Shown here piece by piece: positions 60,049 through 64,000 of a stretch of DNA of 64,000 nucleotides. Numbering within the stretch: the stretch's first letter is position 1; each line of letters starts with the position of its first letter. Both the position numbers and the translations under genes were made by a program. The stretch is from Iamia sp. SCSIO 61187 (GTDB lineage: Bacteria > Actinomycetota > Acidimicrobiia > Acidimicrobiales > Iamiaceae). The stretch spans positions 2,232,001-2,296,000 of the forward strand of contig NZ_CP050948.1 of NCBI RefSeq assembly GCF_019443745.1, in the 5' to 3' direction. Below the pieces are notes generated by a model. The model saw nothing but the letters and a program-made list of their open reading frames with translations. It did no database searches and was not told the DNA's origin.

Positions 60049-61047
60049 GTGTCCACCGAGAAGGTCGAGCGCCTCCTGACCCTGCTCCAGGTGCTGCTCG
60101 ACGCCCGGACGCCGATCACGGCCCGGGAGATCCGGGCCCGGGTGCCGGGGTACAGCACCGACCCGGTGGCCTTCCGCCGCGCCTTCGAGCGCGACAAGTC
60201 CGAGCTCGGGGACCTCCTGGGCCACCCCATCAGGGCCGAGCCGGTCAGGGGCGCCGAGCCGCCCCTGGACGGGTACCGGCTCCGGCCCGAGGACGCCTAC
60301 CTGCGGGACCCGGGCCTCACCTCCGAGGAGCGCCGGGCCGTCGCCGTCGCGGCGTCGGCGGTGCGGCTCTCGGGCGTCGACCCCCGTCGCGCCACGGCCA
60401 AGGTGGGGGCCGACGAGGCCCCGACCGCCGTCTCCGAGGCCGGCGCCGGTGGTGGTGTCGGTGGTGGTGTCGGTGGTGGTGTCGGCCTCGGTGTCGGCGC
60501 GCCCCGCACCGAGCTGCCCGCCGACGAGGCGGTCGTCACCTTGTTCCAGGCGGTGGTCGAGCGCCGGACGGCCACGTTCACCTACCGGGGCGAGGTGCGG
60601 GTCGTCCACCCGCTCCGGCTCCGCTTCGCCCGGGGCCGCTGGTACCTGAGCGCGTTCGACACCGGGCGCGACGCCGAGCGCCTCTTCCGCCTCGACCGCA
60701 TGGACGGCGCCGTCGCCGTCGGCGACCGCGACGCCTTCCCGCCTCGCGTCCGGGGGCCGGTGGACGACCAGCTCGACGAGCCGTGGGCGCTGGGCGACGG
60801 CCCGGCGCAGGAGGTCCGCGTGCGCGTCGCCCCGGGCCGGGCCGAGGCGGCCCGTCGGGCCGCGCCGCGGGCCCGGGTCGAGACCGAGGCGGACGGCTCG
60901 ATCGTCCTGGCCCTGGACGTGCGGATGGTGCCGGCGCTGCGGAGCTTCGTCCTCGGGTTCGGCGCCGATGCCGAGGTCCTGTCGCCACCGGCGATGCGGG
61001 CCGACATCGTGGAGTGGCTCACGGCCATCGCCGGGCGGGGCCGATGA
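60049..61047 (+). CDS. pafB: WYL-domain transcriptional regulator PafB
   Basis: 332 residues: an N-terminal winged helix, EKVERLLTLLQVLLDARTPITAREIRARV, then a WYL domain with GRWYLSAFDTGRDAERLFRLDRM and a C-terminal WCX-like region. PafB and PafC form a heterodimer that activates DNA-repair genes after damage. An unusual Gly-Val linker (GGGV repeats, about residues 134-150) lies between the domains. The stop overlaps the pafC ATG. Confidence 0.9.
   Translation: MSTEKVERLLTLLQVLLDARTPITAREIRARVPGYSTDPVAFRRAFERDKSELGDLLGHPIRAEPVRGAEPPLDGYRLRPEDAYLRDPGLTSEERRAVAVAASAVRLSGVDPRRATAKVGADEAPTAVSEAGAGGGVGGGVGGGVGLGVGAPRTELPADEAVVTLFQAVVERRTATFTYRGEVRVVHPLRLRFARGRWYLSAFDTGRDAERLFRLDRMDGAVAVGDRDAFPPRVRGPVDDQLDEPWALGDGPAQEVRVRVAPGRAEAARRAAPRARVETEADGSIVLALDVRMVPALRSFVLGFGADAEVLSPPAMRADIVEWLTAIAGRGR
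60448..60483 (+). repeat. 12-bp tandem repeat in pafB
   Basis: Three exact copies of GGTGGTGGTGTC, in frame, encoding Gly-Gly-Gly-Val three times in the linker of PafB. Confidence 0.9.
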
Positions 61048-62024
61048 CGCCGGCTCCCCGCATCACCGCCGCCGGGCGGATGAACCGCGTCCTGTCGGCG
61101 CTGCTGTGGATCGCCGAGCACGACGGACCGACCCTGGCCGAGGCGGCACGCCGGTTCGGTGTCGGCGAGGCCACGCTGCTGGCCGACCTCGAGCTGGCCA
61201 CCATGATCGGCGCCGACAGCGACGAGTACCTCGAGATGCCGGTCGAGATGTACGTGGAGGGGGACCGGGTCTTCGTCCACCTGCACGCCTTCGATCGGCC
61301 CCTGCGCCTCACCCCCGCCGAGGCGCTGGCGCTCATCGTCGCCGGCGTGGCCGGCGGGGGCGGCGGAGGCGCGCCGGGAGAGCCCGACCCGGCCCTGACC
61401 CGGGCCGTGGGGAAGCTGGCCGACCTCCTCGGGATCGACGTGGACGACCAGCTCGACATCGACCTCGGCCTGGGCGACGCCGACGTCGTCCGTGCCCTCC
61501 AGCAGGCGGTGGACCAGCGCCGGGCGGTGGAGATCGAGCACGTCAAGGCCGAGAGCGACGCGCCCACCCGCCGGGTCGTCGAGCCGTGGACCCTCTTCCG
61601 CGACCAGGGGGCGTGGTACCTCAACGGCTACTGCCGGGTCGCGGTGGGCGAGCGGTCGTTCCGCGTCGATCGGATCCTGTCGGCCCGGGTGCTCGACGAG
61701 GTCGTCGACCCGCCCGCCGACCCCCCGACGGCCTCGGCGCTGCGGCCCGACGCCGACGCCCCGCGCCTGGTGCTGGACCTGGAGCCGGGCGCCCGGTGGG
61801 TGGTCGAGAACCATCCGTGCGAGGCGGTGGAGGAGAGGGCCGGCGGGAGGCTTCGGGTCACCCTGGCGGTGGTGTCGCCGCCGTGGGCCGAGCGTCTGCT
61901 GCTGCGCCTCGGCCCCGACGCCACGGTGGTCTCGGCCGACCCCCCGCTGGGCCCCGCCGACCCGGGCCCGGCCGCGGCCCGGAGGGTGCTGGCGCGCTAC
62001 GGGATCGGGGCAGGCGAGGAGTAG
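61044..62024 (+). CDS. pafC: WYL-domain transcriptional regulator PafC
   Basis: 326 residues. Divergent winged-helix half (RMNRVLSALLWIAEHDG, LAEAARRFGVGEATLLADL), then WYL domain GAWYLNGYCRVAVGERSFRVDRI. A Gly-rich stretch at about residues 103-111 parallels that of PafB. Coupled by ATGA. The stop codon TAG forms part of the TAGCGT hexamer for the next gene. Confidence 0.9.
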   Translation: MTPAPRITAAGRMNRVLSALLWIAEHDGPTLAEAARRFGVGEATLLADLELATMIGADSDEYLEMPVEMYVEGDRVFVHLHAFDRPLRLTPAEALALIVAGVAGGGGGGAPGEPDPALTRAVGKLADLLGIDVDDQLDIDLGLGDADVVRALQQAVDQRRAVEIEHVKAESDAPTRRVVEPWTLFRDQGAWYLNGYCRVAVGERSFRVDRILSARVLDEVVDPPADPPTASALRPDADAPRLVLDLEPGARWVVENHPCEAVEERAGGRLRVTLAVVSPPWAERLLLRLGPDATVVSADPPLGPADPGPAAARRVLARYGIGAGEE

Positions 62025-62027
62025 CGT
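62022..62027 (+). promoter_or_regulatory. -10 hexamer TAGCGT for lepB, built on the pafC stop codon
   Basis: The TAG of pafC is also the first three bases of TAGCGT, which ends 8 nt before the GTG at 62036. Confidence 0.5.
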
Positions 62028-62035
62028 GCCGCGTC

Positions 62036-62833
62036 GTGACCCCGGCTGACGACGCGCCCGACCCCGAGACCGGGGGGCGCGGCGAGACGGACGGGGGGGT
62101 CGGGACCTCCGACGTCGCCACCGAGGCGGCGCCGGCGGCCGCCACGCTCGCCCCGGAGGCCGCTGACGAGGCCGGGGGCCCTGGGGGCGACGAGGGCGGC
62201 GACGACGGCGGCGAGCCTGGTGACGGCGGCGCTGGCCGCCCTGACGATGATGCGGACGCGGCCCGACGTCGACGCATCCGGTCGCTGGTCGAGTGGGTCG
62301 CGGTGATCGCCGGGGCGGTCGTGATCGCCCTGGTCGTCCGGACCTTCCTCTTCACCACCTTCTGGATCCCGTCGGGCTCGATGGAGCCGACCCTGATGGG
62401 GGAGGGCCGCCGGGACCGGGTCGTGGTCAACCGGCTGGCCTACCAGTGGGGCGACCCCGAGCGGGGCGACATCATCGTGTTCGACGTACCCGATGGGGAG
62501 CCGAGCATCTCGGTGGACGGCCAGCGGGTCAACGACCTGATCAAGCGGGTCATCGGTCTCCCGGGTGAGACCGTCGAGCTGCGCGACGGAGACGTCTACA
62601 TCGACGGCGAGAAGCTCGACGAGCCGTACCTCCCCGATGGCACCCGCACCGAGCCGGCCGACCCGTCGCGCGACACCTTCGTCGTGCCCGACGACGCCGT
62701 GTTCGTCATGGGTGACAACCGGGGCTCGTCGCGCGACGCGCGCTACTGGCAGCACCCCTGGGTCCCCGAGGACGACATCGTCGGCAAGGCGTTCATCCGC
62801 ATCTGGCCGCTGTCGGAGTTCGGGGGGATCTAG
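62036..62833 (+). CDS. lepB: Signal peptidase I
   Basis: 265 residues: an acidic Gly/Ala/Asp N-terminal extension of about 75 residues, one membrane helix (WVAVIAGAVVIALVVRTFLF), then the catalytic domain with Ser in IPSGSMEPTL, Lys in IKRVIGLPGE and GDNRGSSRDARYW. It removes signal peptides from exported proteins on the outer face of the membrane. The long acidic head is unusual. Follows pafC, where tat genes are more common. Confidence 0.9.
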   Translation: MTPADDAPDPETGGRGETDGGVGTSDVATEAAPAAATLAPEAADEAGGPGGDEGGDDGGEPGDGGAGRPDDDADAARRRRIRSLVEWVAVIAGAVVIALVVRTFLFTTFWIPSGSMEPTLMGEGRRDRVVVNRLAYQWGDPERGDIIVFDVPDGEPSISVDGQRVNDLIKRVIGLPGETVELRDGDVYIDGEKLDEPYLPDGTRTEPADPSRDTFVVPDDAVFVMGDNRGSSRDARYWQHPWVPEDDIVGKAFIRIWPLSEFGGI

Positions 62834-62884
62834 CCGCCGTCCGGCGGGTCGACGTTCGAGGCCGCCATCGGGTGAGGCCGGTCC

Positions 62885-62920
62885 GTCGGAGGGCGATTCG
62901 CTGGCGATTCGACGTCCGAC
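62885..62920 (+). repeat. 36-bp intergenic repeat (family C), copy 2
   Basis: Differs from 9517-9552 only at 62891 (G for C). It lies in the 193-bp gap between lepB and the convergent gene at 63027. The rest of that gap shows no other feature. Confidence 0.8.
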
Positions 62921-63026
62921 ACGGCGGTCGCACTGCGGGGGCGGTCGTCTCGGGGTCGTACCCCCCTGCGATGATCGTCCACCGCGACGGCGACGTCATC
63001 GCCCACCCCACCCCGTCGAGGCCGCC

Positions 63027-63749
63027 TCAGGGGGCGACGGCGCGAGCGAGGGCGTCGGACATCCGGTCGGTGTGATCGCTGAACAGGGCATCGATGCCCA
63101 TGTCGAACAGACCCTCGAGCACCCGGACGTGCTGGGCGTCCCAGGCCCAGGCCCGGATCCCGAACCGGTGGTAGAGGGCCACCAGCCCGCCGGACCAGTC
63201 GGTGTGGTGCAGGTTCACGGCGTCGATGCCCCGCTCGCGCAGCTGGGCGGCGTGGCGCTCGGGACCCTGGCCCAGCCGCTTGAGCCGGGTCGAGTCGACC
63301 AGCCGCACCTGCGGGGCCAGCTCCCGCCAGGCGACGAGCAGGTCGTGGTCGTCGTGGCAGAGCCACACCCGGGACAGCAGCGTGGGGTCGTCCGCGCCCA
63401 GGGCGTCGAGCAGGGGAGCGGCCGCCGCCGGATCCTTGACGTCGACCGACAGGTGGAGGTCGTCGCCCAGCAGCCCCACCAGCACGGCGGCGTCGGGGAC
63501 GTGCTCGGGCAGCTCGGCCCGGGGCACCTCCCGCATGGGCCGCCGCCGCGGCCGCCGACCCACGACCCCGTCGTGGTCGAGGACCGCCACCCCGTCCGCC
63601 GTGACCCAGACGTCGGTCTCCAGGCCGGTGGCCCCCAGCTTGCGGGCCAGGGCGAAGGCCTCGACGGTGTTCTCGGGGGCATGGGCCCGCGCCCCACGGT
63701 GGGCGAAGGCGAGGGGAGGGTGGTCCAGCGACGCGAGCCGGGTGGGCAT
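63027..63749 (-). CDS. Glycerophosphodiester phosphodiesterase family protein
   Basis: 240 residues with the GDPD TIM barrel: [19 protein letters not shown] (catalytic His and Glu), [18 protein letters not shown] (metal and second His) and [29 protein letters not shown] near the end. It hydrolyses glycerophosphodiesters to glycerol-3-phosphate and an alcohol. No signal peptide, so it is cytoplasmic. ATG start at 63749; convergent with lepB. Confidence 0.9.
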   Translation of the reverse strand: MPTRLASLDHPPLAFAHRGARAHAPENTVEAFALARKLGATGLETDVWVTADGVAVLDHDGVVGRRPRRRPMREVPRAELPEHVPDAAVLVGLLGDDLHLSVDVKDPAAAAPLLDALGADDPTLLSRVWLCHDDHDLLVAWRELAPQVRLVDSTRLKRLGQGPERHAAQLRERGIDAVNLHHTDWSGGLVALYHRFGIRAWAWDAQHVRVLEGLFDMGIDALFSDHTDRMSDALARAVAP

Positions 63750-63907
63750 CGGTCCATCTTGCCCCGACCACCGGCTGAGCGTCGCTGTCCCGGACGCACC
63801 ACCGTCCGTGAAGCCCGCTCGCGGCTCTCAACTCCGACCCGCGGCGGCCGATGGCCTCTTCGTCACGAGAGCGGGCCAGGAACGTCCTGGTCATCCTGGA
63901 GGAGACG

Positions 63908-64000
63908 CATGGCGACCATCCGAGCTACGTGCGCCGACTGCGGCGACGTGGAGATGACCAGCGACGACGTGATCGTGCGGGTCTGCGTCGACAACGGTCA
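63908..64000 (+). CDS. Small Cys-containing protein, N-terminal part (truncated by window edge)
   Basis: 31 codons are visible: ATIRATCADCGDVEMTS, then DDVIVRVCVDNG. The C-A-D-C knuckle followed by a Cys 17 residues on suggests a zinc ribbon. A GGAGGAG site (63897-63903) precedes the ATG. Unknown function; the C-terminus is missing. Confidence 0.6.

Noticed and set aside
62872-63075. Open frame of 67 codons in the lepB-GDPD gap
   Set aside because: It runs over the 36-bp repeat and into the GDPD gene on the opposite strand; no ribosome site and no coding character.

Overview
The window is dense, very GC-rich actinobacterial chromosome, most consistent with the class Acidimicrobiia. The support is a complete Pup-proteasome locus, a fused FO synthase (FbiC), a DUF3151 protein, a DUF222/HNH (13E12-type) gene, GTG starts in roughly a third of genes, and many start codons lying 6-8 nt downstream of a TANNNT -10 hexamer (leaderless transcripts). 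No rRNA, complete tRNA, CRISPR array, prophage or plasmid replication gene is visible. Apart from one HNH element and several short palindromic repeat families it looks like core chromosome.

Layout. 0-2.6 kb: a truncated histidine phosphatase, a patatin-like hydrolase, a 386-bp tandem duplication that carries a Flp-type prepilin gene and its terminator twice, and DUF3151. 2.6-7 kb: aldehyde dehydrogenase, SDR oxidoreductase, glutamine-synthetase-like ligase and flavin reductase, which look like a gamma-glutamyl amine catabolic set. 7-12 kb: thymidine kinase, an SPL-type PLP decarboxylase, MobA, an atypical histidine phosphatase, rhodanese and RNase D. 12-18.4 kb: GH13 glucosidase, a small zinc-finger protein, BipA/TypA and a penicillin-binding protein. 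18.4-20 kb: a 13E12-like DUF222/HNH gene bounded by 33-bp direct repeats. 20-26 kb: Cys-rich protein, orphan ParA, LOG protein, LytR_C protein, FbiC. 26-33 kb: a Ser/Thr kinase with an outer beta-propeller-like domain, then pgl-tal-tkt of the pentose phosphate pathway.

33-46 kb: an acetoacetate-decarboxylase-like gene with two tandem matrixin-like metallopeptidases; a KstR-type operator before an aldehyde dehydrogenase/phosphotransferase/AttH-like run that includes a truncated duplicate gene start; FIST protein; NagA; TetR; a permuted ADP-forming acyl-CoA synthetase; a Lon-N-domain protein. 46-50.6 kb: three small membrane or basic proteins, then an overlapping set ttuB-ttuA-trmI (tRNA T-loop thiolation and m1A58 methylation) and a CvpA/trypsin (MarP-like) protease.

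50.6-62.8 kb: a ferredoxin, then the Pup-proteasome system (mpa/arc, dop, pup, prcB, prcA; an azlCD transporter; pafA, DUF3866, pafB, pafC) followed by signal peptidase I. PafA ligates Pup to targets, Mpa unfolds them into the PrcAB core, Dop removes Pup, and PafBC is a DNA-damage-responsive regulator pair. The window ends with a glycerophosphodiesterase and the start of a small Cys-containing protein.

Convergent gene pairs are repeatedly separated by perfect or near-perfect palindromes, three of them copies of one sequence, so several short repeat families probably act as bidirectional terminators.
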